From Lysobacterales bacterium (GTDB taxonomy: Bacteria; Pseudomonadota; Gammaproteobacteria; Xanthomonadales; Xanthomonadaceae), in assembly GCA_020442465.1 (NCBI GenBank), contig JAGRJY010000160.1, positions 62,001 through 126,000 on the forward strand: 64,000 nucleotides of DNA, in the 5' to 3' direction. The notes below the pieces were generated by a model. That model ran no database searches and had not been told where the DNA came from. It saw only the letters and a list, made by a program, of their open reading frames with translations. A program made the position numbers and the translations under genes. Positions 18,026 to 31,657 of the stretch are shown here, piece after piece. The stretch's first letter is position 1. Every line of letters begins with the position of its first letter.

Positions 18026-18391
18026 TCAGCCCGGCAGCAGCTCGTTGACCAGCTTGATCAGGGCAGCTTCGTTGACCGGCTTGGTCAGGTAGGCCTTGGC
18101 ACCCTGGCGCATGCCCCAGACCTTGTCGGTCTCCTGATCCTTGGTGGTGACCAGGATGACGGGGATATGCGCCGTGGTCGGCTCCTTGGAGATCGAGCGC
18201 GTGGCCTGGAATCCATTGAGATTGGGCATCACGACGTCCATCAGGATCAGGTCGGGAATCTCGCGCTTGGCGACTTCGACACCCTGCGCGCCATCCTCGG
18301 CGGTGAGAATTTCGTGGCCGAGCTTCTCGACGATCCGGCGCATGCCCATGAGCTGCGAGGGAGAGTCGTCGACGATCAGAACACGTGCCAT
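18026..18391 (-). CDS. pilH: CheY-like response regulator (PilH type)
   Basis: This stand-alone receiver domain of 121 residues has acidic pocket Asp8/Asp9 (VDDSPSQL), phosphoacceptor Asp52 (LMDVVMPNLNG), the conserved Thr in LVTTKDQ and the Lys in YLTKPVNE. There is no output domain. The sequence pattern (MARVLIVDDSPSQL, then GFQATRSI, VWGMRQGAKAYLTKPV) is that of PilH of the Pil-Chp system, which tunes type IV pilus retraction and twitching as a phosphate sink. The usual partner pilG and the chp genes are not in the window, so the assignment rests on the receiver sequence. A terminator follows the stop. Confidence 0.82.
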   Translation of the reverse strand: MARVLIVDDSPSQLMGMRRIVEKLGHEILTAEDGAQGVEVAKREIPDLILMDVVMPNLNGFQATRSISKEPTTAHIPVILVTTKDQETDKVWGMRQGAKAYLTKPVNEAALIKLVNELLPG

Positions 18392-18506
18392 GAATGTTGC
18401 CTCATTGCCTGGTGCGCAGCGCGCGGATGTCCAGATGATAGCGGGTCGAGTCCGGTGCTAACAGTGCGGCGGCCGGGAACGCTTTCGCCCTGCCGCAAAT
18501 GATTGT

Positions 18507-19511
18507 TCAGGAAGAGAAAGTGACCAAGGTGCGGCCGAATGATCCGCCTTCGAGCATGGTGGGGAAATGTGCGCCCAGTGCGTCCAGCCCGATCTCCGCG
18601 GTGCAGATGCTGTCGAGGTGGGCGGGTTTCCAGGGGCCGGCCAGGCGCTTCCAGACCGCATCGCGGGTGTGCCGTGCCGTGCCGGCCGAAGCGATGCCGA
18701 GTAGCGATACGCCACGAATGATGAACGGCATTACCGTGGTAGCAAGAGTGTGACCGCCGGCCAATCCGCAGCTGGCGATGTTGCCGTAGGGCTGGATGAC
18801 CCGACTCAGGCCACTCAGCATCTCGTCGCCGACGTTGTCGATGGCGCCGGCCCACATCGCCTTCTCGAGCGGGTTCTGACCCCAGTACAGATCCTTGCGT
18901 GACACGACCTGTTTGGCGCCGATGGCGATCAGGGTGTCGAGCTTGTCGAATTTGCCGGTGATGGCATGGGCCTCGTAACCGGCGCGGGTGAGGATGTCGA
19001 TGGCGAGCATGCCGACACCGCCGGTCGCCCCGGTGACGACGATCGGTCCCATCTCCGGAGCCTGCTCGTTCTGCTCCATCCGGTACAGCGCCAGGGCGGC
19101 AGTGAAGCCCGCCGTGCCCAGGATCATGGATTCGCGAAGGCTCAGGCCGGAGGGCAGGGGAATCGTCCACTTCGATTCCAGGCGCGCGTATTCGCTGTAG
19201 CCGCCGTCGCGCGTCTCGGAGAGACCGCAGCCGGTGCACAGCACGGCATCGCCTTCCTTGAACGCCGGATCAGTCGACGCGACCACGTGTCCCGCCACGT
19301 CGATGCCGCCGTTCAACGGATAGCGGCGGAGAATGCGTCCCTTGCCGGTACCCGCCAAGGCGTCCTTGTAGTTGACCGACGAGAAGGCGGTCTTGATGAC
19401 CACTTCGCCCGGGGACAGATCATCGAGCTTGATCGACTCGATGCCTGCCCGATAGTCGTCACGGCCGGAGGAGTGGATGCGGAAAGCGCGGAAGGTGTCG
19501 GGGGTGGGCAT
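18507..19511 (-). CDS. acuI: NADPH:quinone oxidoreductase / acrylyl-CoA reductase family (YhdH/AcuI)
   Basis: This medium-chain dehydrogenase/reductase of 334 residues lacks the zinc ligands of alcohol dehydrogenases. It has a GroES-like N-terminal half and a Rossmann NADPH domain with VVTGATGGVGMLAIDIL (about 150-166). SSVNYKDALAGTGKG and YPLNGGIDVAGHV are typical of the YhdH/AcuI subfamily, which reduces acryloyl-CoA to propionyl-CoA. The start at 19511 (MPTPDTFRAF) was chosen because the 27 codons upstream in the longer frame have no family support. The gene stands alone on the minus strand, and its physiological substrate here is not shown by context. Confidence 0.88.
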   Translation of the reverse strand: MPTPDTFRAFRIHSSGRDDYRAGIESIKLDDLSPGEVVIKTAFSSVNYKDALAGTGKGRILRRYPLNGGIDVAGHVVASTDPAFKEGDAVLCTGCGLSETRDGGYSEYARLESKWTIPLPSGLSLRESMILGTAGFTAALALYRMEQNEQAPEMGPIVVTGATGGVGMLAIDILTRAGYEAHAITGKFDKLDTLIAIGAKQVVSRKDLYWGQNPLEKAMWAGAIDNVGDEMLSGLSRVIQPYGNIASCGLAGGHTLATTVMPFIIRGVSLLGIASAGTARHTRDAVWKRLAGPWKPAHLDSICTAEIGLDALGAHFPTMLEGGSFGRTLVTFSS

Positions 19512-19588
19512 GCTGAGGCCTTCAGGTTTGGTCTTGCTCGTTCTGCCGAGCGCGTCATCGCTCAACGGACCTGACGATCGGAGCGCGC

Positions 19589-19888
19589 TCAAACGATATC
19601 AGGGTACAAGTCTCGCCATTCGGGGTTGGTTGACTCAACCAACTCAAGTTTCCATACCCGCTTCCAACTCTTGATGGCCTTCTCGCGAGTGATCGCAGAA
19701 TTCATCGTGTCATGTAGCTCGTACCAGACCAACGTGTGCACGTGGTAGCGCCTTGTGAATCCCTCCACAAGATCTTGCCTGTGCTGCCACACACGCTGGA
19801 CGAGGTCCGAGGTTACGCCCGTGTACAGCGTTTTCCTTTCGCCGCTGGCAAGGATGTAAACGGCAGGCTGGAGAATTCTCGGCAACAC
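19589..19888 (-). CDS. GIY-YIG nuclease family protein
   Basis: This 99-residue single-domain protein has AVYILASGERKTLYTGVTSD, a version of the GIY-YIG core (here VYI and YTG), then the conserved Arg in LVQRVWQHR and a Glu in ITREKAIKSWKR. It belongs to the small YhbQ/UPF0213-like group. The gene sits next to a pair of inverted CGTCATTCC-type repeats (19897-19985) that start nine bases upstream of its start codon. AT content and codon use are a little higher in A/T than in neighbours, compatible with transfer. Its biological role is not known. Confidence 0.85.
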   Translation of the reverse strand: MLPRILQPAVYILASGERKTLYTGVTSDLVQRVWQHRQDLVEGFTRRYHVHTLVWYELHDTMNSAITREKAIKSWKRVWKLELVESTNPEWRDLYPDIV

Positions 19889-19896
19889 ATCCTACT

Positions 19897-19985
19897 CGTC
19901 ATTCCGGCGAAAGCCGGAATCCATCTTCATCTTGAGGCTCGTTCAGCGAACAGCAAAATGGATCCAGGCCTTAGCCGGGATGACG
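19897..19985. repeat. Inverted pair of REP/MITE-like palindromic repeats
   Basis: The left arm 19897-19924 begins CGTCATTCCGGCGAAAGCCG. The right arm 19958-19985 ends CTTAGCCGGGATGACG. The right arm's reverse complement matches the left at most of 28 positions. Each arm is itself partly palindromic (CCGGC..GCCGG). A 33-base spacer separates them. This is a bacterial intergenic mosaic-type element common in proteobacteria. It sits between a GIY-YIG gene and the end of lpdA and may also help end the lpdA transcript. Confidence 0.85.
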
Positions 19986-20066
19986 GCGTCTGAGCTTGAT
20001 TGGACCTCGAGGCAAGCCGATTGGACTCGCACCCAGGGCGTCGGACGGCGAGCCGCTAGCCCAGCC

Positions 20067-21509
<1,443 letters not shown>

Positions 21510-22700
21510 TTACAGGCCGAGCAGCATCTTGTGCGGGTTCTCCAGCTGGTTCTTGATGTCGACCAGGAACAGGACGGCATCCTTACCGTCGATGATCCGG
21601 TGGTCGTAAGACAGCGCGATGTACATCATCGGTGCGGCCACGACCTGGCCGTTCTCGACGATCGCGCGATCCTTGATCGCGTGCATGCCGAGGATGGCCG
21701 ACTGCGGCGGATTGACGATCGGCGTCGACATGAGTGAGCCGAAGGTGCCGCCGTTGGTGATGGTGAAGGTGCCGCCCTGCAGGTCTTCAAGCTTGAGGCC
21801 ACCCTTGCGCGCCGCGTCGGCGTAGTCGGCGATGGCGCGCTCCACGTCGGCGAAGCTCATCTGCTCGACGTTGCGCAGCACCGGCGTCACCAGGCCCTTG
21901 TCGGTGGCGACGGCGATCGAGATATCGGCATAGCCGTGGTAGATAACATCGCTGCCGTCGACCGAGGCGTTGACGATCGGATGACGCTGCAGCGCGTTTG
22001 CGGCGGCCTTGGCGAAGAAGCTCATGAAGCCCAGGCGCACGCCGTGGGTCTTCTCGAACTGCTCCTGCATCGCCTTGCGCATCTTCATGACCTGGCCGAG
22101 ATTGACCTCGTTGAACGAAGTCAGCATCGCGATCGAGTTCTTCGACTGCATCATGCGTTCGGCAATGCGGGTGCGCATGCGGGTCATCGCCACGCGCTCT
22201 TCCGGACGCGCGCCAGCGGCCAGAGCCGGTGCAGCAGCCTTCGGTGCCGCCGGTGCGCTCATGCTGTTGACCAGATCTTCCTTGGTGACGCGACCACCGC
22301 GGCCGGTGCCTTCGACCTGCGACGGATCGAGCCCGTGCTGCTCGGCGACGCGACGCCCGGCCGGAGACAGGTCGGCGGTGTTACCCGACTTCGCCGGGGC
22401 AGATGCCGGCGCGGACTTCTCAGCGGCTTTGGGCGCCTCGGCTTTGGCCGGAGCGGCCGCCGCGCCTTCCTTGATGATCGCAATCACCTGCTGACTGGTC
22501 ACCGTGTCGCCGGTCTCGGCGCTGATCGACTCGAGCACGCCGTCGACCGGGGAGGGCACTTCGAGCACCACCTTGTCGGTTTCCAGGTCGAGCAGATTCT
22601 CGTCACGCGAGACGGCTTCGCCCACCTTCTTGTGCCAGGCGGCGATGACGGCGTCCGATACCGATTCGGGCAGGACGGGAACCTTGACTTCGATGCTCAT
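21510..22700 (-). CDS. sucB: Dihydrolipoyllysine succinyltransferase, 2-oxoglutarate dehydrogenase E2
   Basis: This core subunit of 396 residues has one lipoyl domain (about 1-77; lipoyl Lys43 in [10 protein letters not shown]), an Ala/Pro-rich linker, a peripheral subunit-binding domain (about 103-140, with [19 protein letters not shown]), a second flexible linker and a catalytic acyltransferase domain (about 165-396). [13 protein letters not shown] contains the catalytic His and Asp of the HxxxDG motif. It transfers succinyl groups to CoA in the TCA cycle. It lies between sucA (44 bases) and lpdA (12 bases). Confidence 0.96.
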   Translation of the reverse strand: MSIEVKVPVLPESVSDAVIAAWHKKVGEAVSRDENLLDLETDKVVLEVPSPVDGVLESISAETGDTVTSQQVIAIIKEGAAAAPAKAEAPKAAEKSAPASAPAKSGNTADLSPAGRRVAEQHGLDPSQVEGTGRGGRVTKEDLVNSMSAPAAPKAAAPALAAGARPEERVAMTRMRTRIAERMMQSKNSIAMLTSFNEVNLGQVMKMRKAMQEQFEKTHGVRLGFMSFFAKAAANALQRHPIVNASVDGSDVIYHGYADISIAVATDKGLVTPVLRNVEQMSFADVERAIADYADAARKGGLKLEDLQGGTFTITNGGTFGSLMSTPIVNPPQSAILGMHAIKDRAIVENGQVVAAPMMYIALSYDHRIIDGKDAVLFLVDIKNQLENPHKMLLGL

Positions 22701-22744
22701 GGACGGTGGTCCTCGGTGTTAAGCGTGATGACTGAGAGGGGAGA

Positions 22745-25582
22745 TTATTCGGCGGTGTCGTCGCGGTTGATCGGCGCGCTGAGCGCATCGTCGACCAGCT
22801 TGGCCTGCTCTTTCACATGCGTCGCGAAGTGGCCGCAGGCCGGTGCCGGCGAGCGCAGGCGACCGGCATAGCTCAGGGCTTGCTTGCCGGCGAGGCAGAA
22901 GCGCAGATGGTGCTGGATCTGGTACCAGGCGCCCTGGTTCTGCGGCTCTTCCTGACACCAGACAACTTCCTTGGCGCTGGAAAGACGCTTGAGCTCGGCG
23001 GCGAGGTCAGGGCGCGGGAACGGGAACAGTTGCTCGACGCGCACGATGGCAACGTCCGTGAGCTCACGCTTCTCGGCTTCCTCGAGCAAGTCGTAGTAGA
23101 CCTTGCCTGCGCAGATCACGACGCGCTTGACCTTCTTGGGCTCGGCGATTCGCGTGTCGGGAATGATGCGCTGGAATTCACCCGCGGCCAGGTCGTCCAT
23201 GCTCGACACCGACAGCTTGTGGCGCAGCATCGACTTCGGCGTCATCACGATCAGCGGCTTGCGCGTCGCGCGTTTCATCTGCCGGCGCAGCATGTGGAAC
23301 ATCTGCGCCGGGGTGGTCGGGGTGCAGACCTGGATGTTGTTCAGCGCGCAAAGCTGCAGGAAGCGTTCGAGGCGCGCCGAACTGTGCTCGGGGCCCTGGC
23401 CCTCATAGCCGTGCGGCAGGAACAGCACCAGTCCGCACAGCCGGCCCCACTTGGCCTCTCCCGAGGAGATGAACTGGTCGATCACCACCTGGGCACCGTT
23501 GGCGAAGTCGCCGAACTGGCCTTCCCAGATGTTCAGCGTGGTCGGGTCGGCGGTGGCGTAGCCGTACTCGAATGCCATCACCGCTTCTTCGCTGAGCAGC
23601 GAGTCGATGATCACCGCATGGGTAGTGTTCGCGACCAGGCCCTTCAGCGGCATATGCGACTCGCCGGTCACCTGATCGTGAATGACAGCGTGGCGGTGGA
23701 AGAAGGTGCCGCGGCCGGCGTCCTGGCCCACAAGGCGCAACTTGTAGTTCTCGCGCAGCAGCGTGGCGTACGCAAGGTTCTCGGCGAAGCCCCAATCCAT
23801 CGGGATCTCGTCGGCCAGCATCTTCTGCCGATCTTCGTAGATCTTGGCCACGCGCGCCTGCGGCTTCACGCCCTCGGGCAGGGTGTTGATCTGCTGCGCC
23901 AGCTTGACCAACGATTCCTTCTGGACCTTGGTGTCGGTCGGGGAGTCGAGGTTGCCGCCGAGGTACGGGTGCCAGTCGACGGCGAATTCATCGACCACGC
24001 CGGAGACGAGTTCGACGACACCATCACCCTTGTCCATCTGGTCGCGGTAGCTGTCCATCATCGATTTCGAATCGTCGGCGCTGACGATTCCGGCAGCGGC
24101 CAGACGTTCGGCGTAGATCTCGCGCGTGGTCTTGCGCTTGCGGATGTTCTGGTACATCAGCGGCTGCGTGGCTGCCGGTTCGTCGGCCTCGTTGTGGCCA
24201 TGGCGGCGGTAGCAGACGATGTCGATGACCACGTCTTTCTTGAACGCCTGGCGGAAGTCGAGCGCCAGCTGGGCGCAGAACACCACCGCCTCGGGATCGT
24301 CGCCATTCACATGCAGGATCGGCGCGCCGACCATCTTGGCCACGTCGGTGCAGTACAGCGTGGAACGCGCGTCGTCCGGTCGGGAGGTAGTGAAGCCGAC
24401 CTGGTTGTTGACCACGATGTGGATCGTGCCGCCGACCGCGAAGCCGCGCGCCTGCGACATCTGCAGCAGCTCCATCACCACGCCCTGGCCGGCAAAGGCC
24501 GCATCGCCGTGGATCAGCACCGGAATGACCAGGCCGTGCTCCTTGTCGCTGCGGCGGGTCTGACGCGCCTTGACCGAGCCGGCGATCACCGGGTCGACAA
24601 TTTCCAGGTGTGACGGATTGAAGCCCAGCGCAAGATGCATGGGGCCGCCGGGTGTCGCGACGTCGGCCGAGAAGCCCATGTGGTACTTCACGTCACCGGA
24701 ATGCGCCGGGTCGGCCGGTCCTTCGTGACGCCCTTCGAACTCTTCGAACAGCATCTTCGCCGGCTTGCCCAGGGTGTTGATCAGCATGTTGATGCGGCCG
24801 CGATGGGCCATGCCGATGACCATCTCGCGCACCCCGCGGGTGCCCGAACGCCTGACCAGTTCGTCCATCAGCGGAATCAGGCTGTCGCCGCCTTCCAGCG
24901 AGAAGCGCTTCTGGCCCACGTACTTGGTGTGCAGGTAGCGCTCGAGGCCCTCGGCCGCGGTCAGTTTTTCCAGCGCTCGACGCTTGGCGGCGGCGTCGAG
25001 CGGGTAGGCACCGCCGGCGCGCTCGAGGCGCTCGTACATCCATCGTCGCTGTTCGGCGATGGAGATGTGCATGAACTCGGCACCGATCGGGCCGCAGTAG
25101 GTCGCGTTGAGATGGGCGATCAGGTCCCGCAGGCGCATGCGCTCGGGCCCGCCGAAGGTGCCGGTGCTGAACTCGGAGTTCAGATCGGCATCGGACAGGC
25201 CGTGAAAAGCCAGCCCCAGGTCGGGTGTCGGCAGCTTGGGCGCCATGCCCAGCGGGTCGAGGTCGGCGTGCAAATGGCCGCGCGAGCGGTAGGCCGTGAC
25301 CAGCTTGAGGACGCCGCCCTGCTTGCGGGCGGCCTCGTTGTCCGGCGCCTGGACCACGATGGCGGAGCGGCGCTGTTTGGCGGCGGCCGCCACGGCTTCC
25401 ATGATGGGTCCATGCGGCACATCGCCCGCGGCGCGGCCGCCGAGCTGCTCGAAGTAGTTCTTCCACGCTCCGTTGACGCTGGTCGGGTCGACCAGGTAGC
25501 GCTCGTAAAGCTCTTCGACGAAGGAGGCGTTGCCGCCGGAGATGTGCGATGACTCGAGAAACTGCTTGATCAGGCTGTTCAC
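22745..25582 (-). CDS. sucA: 2-oxoglutarate dehydrogenase E1
   Basis: This thiamine-diphosphate enzyme of 945 residues decarboxylates 2-oxoglutarate in the TCA cycle. The N-terminal E2-binding segment is followed by the ThDP domain with GMAHRGRINML, HGDAAFAGQGVVMELLQMS and NNQVGFTT. The C-terminal domain has LPHGYEGQGPEHSSARLERF and WCQEEPQNQGAW. Length and motifs match SucA/OdhA throughout. The start is GTG with AAGGCG upstream. A perfect TATAAT on the minus strand 60 bases upstream is a probable -10 box. It is the first gene of sucA-sucB-lpdA. Confidence 0.97.
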   Translation of the reverse strand: MNSLIKQFLESSHISGGNASFVEELYERYLVDPTSVNGAWKNYFEQLGGRAAGDVPHGPIMEAVAAAAKQRRSAIVVQAPDNEAARKQGGVLKLVTAYRSRGHLHADLDPLGMAPKLPTPDLGLAFHGLSDADLNSEFSTGTFGGPERMRLRDLIAHLNATYCGPIGAEFMHISIAEQRRWMYERLERAGGAYPLDAAAKRRALEKLTAAEGLERYLHTKYVGQKRFSLEGGDSLIPLMDELVRRSGTRGVREMVIGMAHRGRINMLINTLGKPAKMLFEEFEGRHEGPADPAHSGDVKYHMGFSADVATPGGPMHLALGFNPSHLEIVDPVIAGSVKARQTRRSDKEHGLVIPVLIHGDAAFAGQGVVMELLQMSQARGFAVGGTIHIVVNNQVGFTTSRPDDARSTLYCTDVAKMVGAPILHVNGDDPEAVVFCAQLALDFRQAFKKDVVIDIVCYRRHGHNEADEPAATQPLMYQNIRKRKTTREIYAERLAAAGIVSADDSKSMMDSYRDQMDKGDGVVELVSGVVDEFAVDWHPYLGGNLDSPTDTKVQKESLVKLAQQINTLPEGVKPQARVAKIYEDRQKMLADEIPMDWGFAENLAYATLLRENYKLRLVGQDAGRGTFFHRHAVIHDQVTGESHMPLKGLVANTTHAVIIDSLLSEEAVMAFEYGYATADPTTLNIWEGQFGDFANGAQVVIDQFISSGEAKWGRLCGLVLFLPHGYEGQGPEHSSARLERFLQLCALNNIQVCTPTTPAQMFHMLRRQMKRATRKPLIVMTPKSMLRHKLSVSSMDDLAAGEFQRIIPDTRIAEPKKVKRVVICAGKVYYDLLEEAEKRELTDVAIVRVEQLFPFPRPDLAAELKRLSSAKEVVWCQEEPQNQGAWYQIQHHLRFCLAGKQALSYAGRLRSPAPACGHFATHVKEQAKLVDDALSAPINRDDTAE

Positions 25583-25641
25583 GATGCGCCTTGCCCGGGT
25601 GCGATGGCCGGGATGAAAGGAGAGTTCGGGGCGAGCCCGCG

Positions 25642-25647
25642 ATTATA
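25642..25647 (-). promoter_or_regulatory. -10 box (TATAAT) of the sucA-sucB-lpdA operon
   Basis: A perfect TATAAT on the minus strand precedes the sucA GTG by about 60 bases. A clear -35 hexamer is not seen at 17 bp, so activator dependence is possible. The rest of 25583-25877 holds nothing else that I can support. Confidence 0.5.
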
Positions 25648-25877
25648 GCGGCTGCGACCGGTCAGAACGGAACCCGCCAAGCATCATGCTTTGGTCGCGG
25701 TTTCAGCGAGGATTCGGTTTCGCCATGGGCCTCATGCCGACAACCGGGATCCGCACGAGTGCGCCGGCCCGATGGACGAGCCCACGCTGGCCCGATTGCC
25801 CGGGGCGCGGTGTGATGGGCTCACTCCCCGTTTCGCGTTGCCCGGAGGCCAGCGGGCGGCCCGGGCGAGGGTCGCGT

Positions 25878-26840
25878 CTACAGGCCCTGCGCCCGCAGCT
25901 CGGACGCCTCGCGGGAGTGGTCCCAGGCATGCCGAAAGTGTTCCATCCACTGTCGGTGCGTGCCGGGGGCATACATGCGCGCCTCGCCGTCATAGCGGCT
26001 GGCGATCGGCCGCGCCAGCCAGCTGCCCTGATCGTTGAGCAGGAAAGCGCCGGCAAACTGCAGCTCGGTTTCTTCCTCGGGCTGGCGGATCTGGATGACG
26101 CTGGGCAAGCGCTGGGCCAGCGCCAGCAGAAGCGGGCTGCTGCGCAGCGCCGTGTCGACATCCTGGACCAGAATCTGGATCTCGGCGCCGCGACCGGAGG
26201 TGGCCACCCGTCGAATGGCCGCTGACATGGCATCGCCGCGAATCCATGCTCCGTCCATGTCGCGGGAGTAGATCCAAAGGCGATGGCGTGCCCGGTCGAA
26301 CAGCTGCATGGCGGCCGAACGGCAATCCTCCATCGAACGCAGCTCGATTTCCTCGGACTCCACCCGTGGCGGTGCAGGGCGCTCCGTGGCCGTGGCGCTG
26401 GGTGGCAAGGCGAGCGTCATCAGCTGATGCTGGATGCCGGCCTCGATGAAGATCTCACCTTCGCTGACGAAACCATGGGCCAGATAGAACGGCACGGCGG
26501 TGATCTGCGCATGCAGCCGCACGTGGTGCATGCCTGCCTGACGGGCGGCGTCGATCAGCATGTGCAATAGCGCGCCGCCGACGCCGCGTTGTCGCCATCC
26601 GCTCTGCACGGCCATGCGGCCGATGCGGCCATCGGCGGTGAGCCTTCCCGTTCCAATCGGCCTGCGTTCCAGGTCGCGCGCCAAGACCAGCACGCTCTTG
26701 CGATCGGCCTCATCCCACAGCATGTCGGCGGGCACGTTCTGCTCGACCTGGAAGACTTCGATGCGCAGACGATCGATGGCGTCGTGGTCAAGCTGGAAAT
26801 CGGCACGTTCGACGAAGAAATCGGCTGGGATAGCGTTCAT
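25878..26840 (-). CDS. GNAT acetyltransferase fused to a PLD-like C-terminal domain
   Basis: This protein of 320 residues joins two parts. Residues about 1-145 form a GNAT domain close to ElaA/YjdJ-like acetyltransferases, with RIGRMAVQSGWRQRGVGGALL (acetyl-CoA loop QRGVGG) and HVRLHAQITAVPFYLAHGF. Residues about 165-320 resemble a domain attached to such GNATs that is distantly phospholipase-D-like (RARHRLWIYSRDMDGAW, IQILVQDVDTALRSSP, FLLNDQGSWLARP). HKD catalytic motifs are not visible, so the second half may bind rather than cut. It lies 12 bases downstream of roxA and is likely the last gene of a purB-roxA-GNAT transcript. Substrate unknown. Confidence 0.8.
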   Translation of the reverse strand: MNAIPADFFVERADFQLDHDAIDRLRIEVFQVEQNVPADMLWDEADRKSVLVLARDLERRPIGTGRLTADGRIGRMAVQSGWRQRGVGGALLHMLIDAARQAGMHHVRLHAQITAVPFYLAHGFVSEGEIFIEAGIQHQLMTLALPPSATATERPAPPRVESEEIELRSMEDCRSAAMQLFDRARHRLWIYSRDMDGAWIRGDAMSAAIRRVATSGRGAEIQILVQDVDTALRSSPLLLALAQRLPSVIQIRQPEEETELQFAGAFLLNDQGSWLARPIASRYDGEARMYAPGTHRQWMEHFRHAWDHSREASELRAQGL

Positions 26841-26852
26841 GCTCGAGTTCGG

Positions 26853-28028
26853 TCAACTTCGTTGGAAGACGATATGGCCTTCGGCGGCCAATGCAACGAT
26901 CTGATCGCGCGCAGATTCGGAGGCGGCGTCCCAGTCGGATGCGTCGATGCCGTCGCCCTCACAGACCGCGCGCGCCAGCGCGAGGGGCAGGGCATGCGCC
27001 TGGCCCAGCGCGAACACGCGAGCCAACTTGCCATCGCGCAGGTAGACCATCCGGCTCAGCGGATTGCGCACCAGTCGCGTGTTGCTGCGCAGCCTCTGGC
27101 TGATCCGTGCGGCACTCGGCGGTGTCGGCGGTGCCGCGTGTTGGCCGCCGGAGCGGTAGCGACTGAACATGCGCCCGAGCCAGTCGCCCAGCGAGGATTC
27201 ATCCATTTCTGCCAGGGCACGCAGTTGCTTGCGGGCACGCCCAAGGCTGGTCGCGTCGATCTCGGCGGAATGACGGGCCGGCATCAAGTCGGGGTCGGCA
27301 TAGCGTGCGGTGTCGTCGCCGCGTTCGGCGAGGTGGTCGGCAAGGTCGGCCACCATCTCGGCCGTCGACGGCGCGCGCATGCCGACCGAATAGGTCATGC
27401 AGGCGTCCATGGCCTCGCCGAAGTGCGGCACACCGGGGGGCAGGTAGAGCATGTCGCCGGGCTCCACCACCCAGTCGTGGGTCGCGGCGAAGGACTCGAG
27501 GATGCGCAGGTCGGCGTCCGGGAGGAAGGCGCTTGAGGCAGCCGCGTCGGTGGAAATCCGCCAACGCCGACGGCCGAGTCCCTGGATGAGAAAGACGTCG
27601 TACTGGTCGATGTGCGGGCCGACCGAACCACCGGGAGCCGCAAAGCTGACCATGATGTCGTCGATGCGCCAGCTGGGAAGGAAGCCGAAGTCTGCCAGCA
27701 GCGCGCGGACATCGTCGTCCCACTTGTCGACGTCCTGGACCAGCAGGGTCCAGTCTTCGCTCGGCATCGCGGGGAATTGCTGCTCGTCGAAAGGCCCCTG
27801 ACGGAGCGCCCAGCGATCCGCTCCACGGTGGTACTCGACGATGCGTGCCAGCGCGAAGGGCTCGCAGGCCAGTCCAGCGAGATCGCCGGGCTCCAGCGGC
27901 GCCAGGTCGGTCGGATATGCGCCACGAATCAGCAGCGGCTGCTTCTGCCAGTACTCGGCGAGGAACCGCGCCGGCGACATGCCCAGGCGCTGTCTTGCCG
28001 TGGCGTCGACTTCGAAGGCTGCAGCCAT
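26853..28028 (-). CDS. roxA: Ribosomal protein L16 arginine hydroxylase-like JmjC/cupin oxygenase
   Basis: This Fe(II)/2-oxoglutarate oxygenase of 391 residues closely resembles E. coli YcfD/RoxA, which hydroxylates an arginine of ribosomal protein L16. The JmjC fold has the iron ligands His139 and Asp141 in GPHIDQYDVFLIQG and His202 in PPGVPHFGEA. LGRRRWRIS and the C-terminal winged-helix-like region are also typical. The ATG at 28028 is five bases after the purB stop. The frame is open far upstream through the antisense of purB codons, but only this start gives the family N-terminus. It is cotranscribed with purB. Confidence 0.92.
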   Translation of the reverse strand: MAAAFEVDATARQRLGMSPARFLAEYWQKQPLLIRGAYPTDLAPLEPGDLAGLACEPFALARIVEYHRGADRWALRQGPFDEQQFPAMPSEDWTLLVQDVDKWDDDVRALLADFGFLPSWRIDDIMVSFAAPGGSVGPHIDQYDVFLIQGLGRRRWRISTDAAASSAFLPDADLRILESFAATHDWVVEPGDMLYLPPGVPHFGEAMDACMTYSVGMRAPSTAEMVADLADHLAERGDDTARYADPDLMPARHSAEIDATSLGRARKQLRALAEMDESSLGDWLGRMFSRYRSGGQHAAPPTPPSAARISQRLRSNTRLVRNPLSRMVYLRDGKLARVFALGQAHALPLALARAVCEGDGIDASDWDAASESARDQIVALAAEGHIVFQRS

Positions 28029-28033
28029 CGCGA

Positions 28034-31355
<3,322 letters not shown>

Positions 31356-31588
31356 GCCAGCACCCGATAGGCAAGATTCGCACGCATTCTGGCAAAGTCC
31401 GCGGCGACAAGCACGAGCCGGTCAGCACCACTCTGGTGCCGACTGGGGACGTTGCATCGAGGACGATGCATGCGCCCGCGGCGAGTGGCGGGCGCCGGCT
31501 CATGCCGCGGGCGCAGCGGGGCTCAAGGCCGGATCGCCACGTGGACGGCGAGGCGCGGAGCGCTCGTTTCCAGCCCGGCCCAAACGAA

Positions 31589-31610
31589 ACGGGGCGCCGC
31601 AGCGCCCCGT
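31589..31610 (-). terminator. Hairpin terminator after the GntR-ABC-DUF4097 operon
   Basis: ACGGGGCGC (31589-31597) and GCGCCCCGT (31602-31610) form a perfect 9-bp stem with a 4-base loop. On the minus strand it is followed by TTCGTTTGG, moderately T-rich. It lies 48 bases past the stop of the VGSGD-repeat protein gene. The rest of 31356-31657 shows nothing else that I can support. Confidence 0.6.
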
Positions 31611-31657
31611 GATGCCCGTTGCGCTCGCCGCGTCGGGCGAGCCTGCGTGGTCAGCGC

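Noticed and set aside
19897-19985. A CRISPR-like repeat pair.
   Set aside because: Only two copies exist, in inverted orientation and each palindromic, with no cas genes.
22817-24613. A 598-codon plus-strand frame across sucA.
   Set aside because: It lies antisense to an unambiguous 2-oxoglutarate dehydrogenase and lacks any domain.
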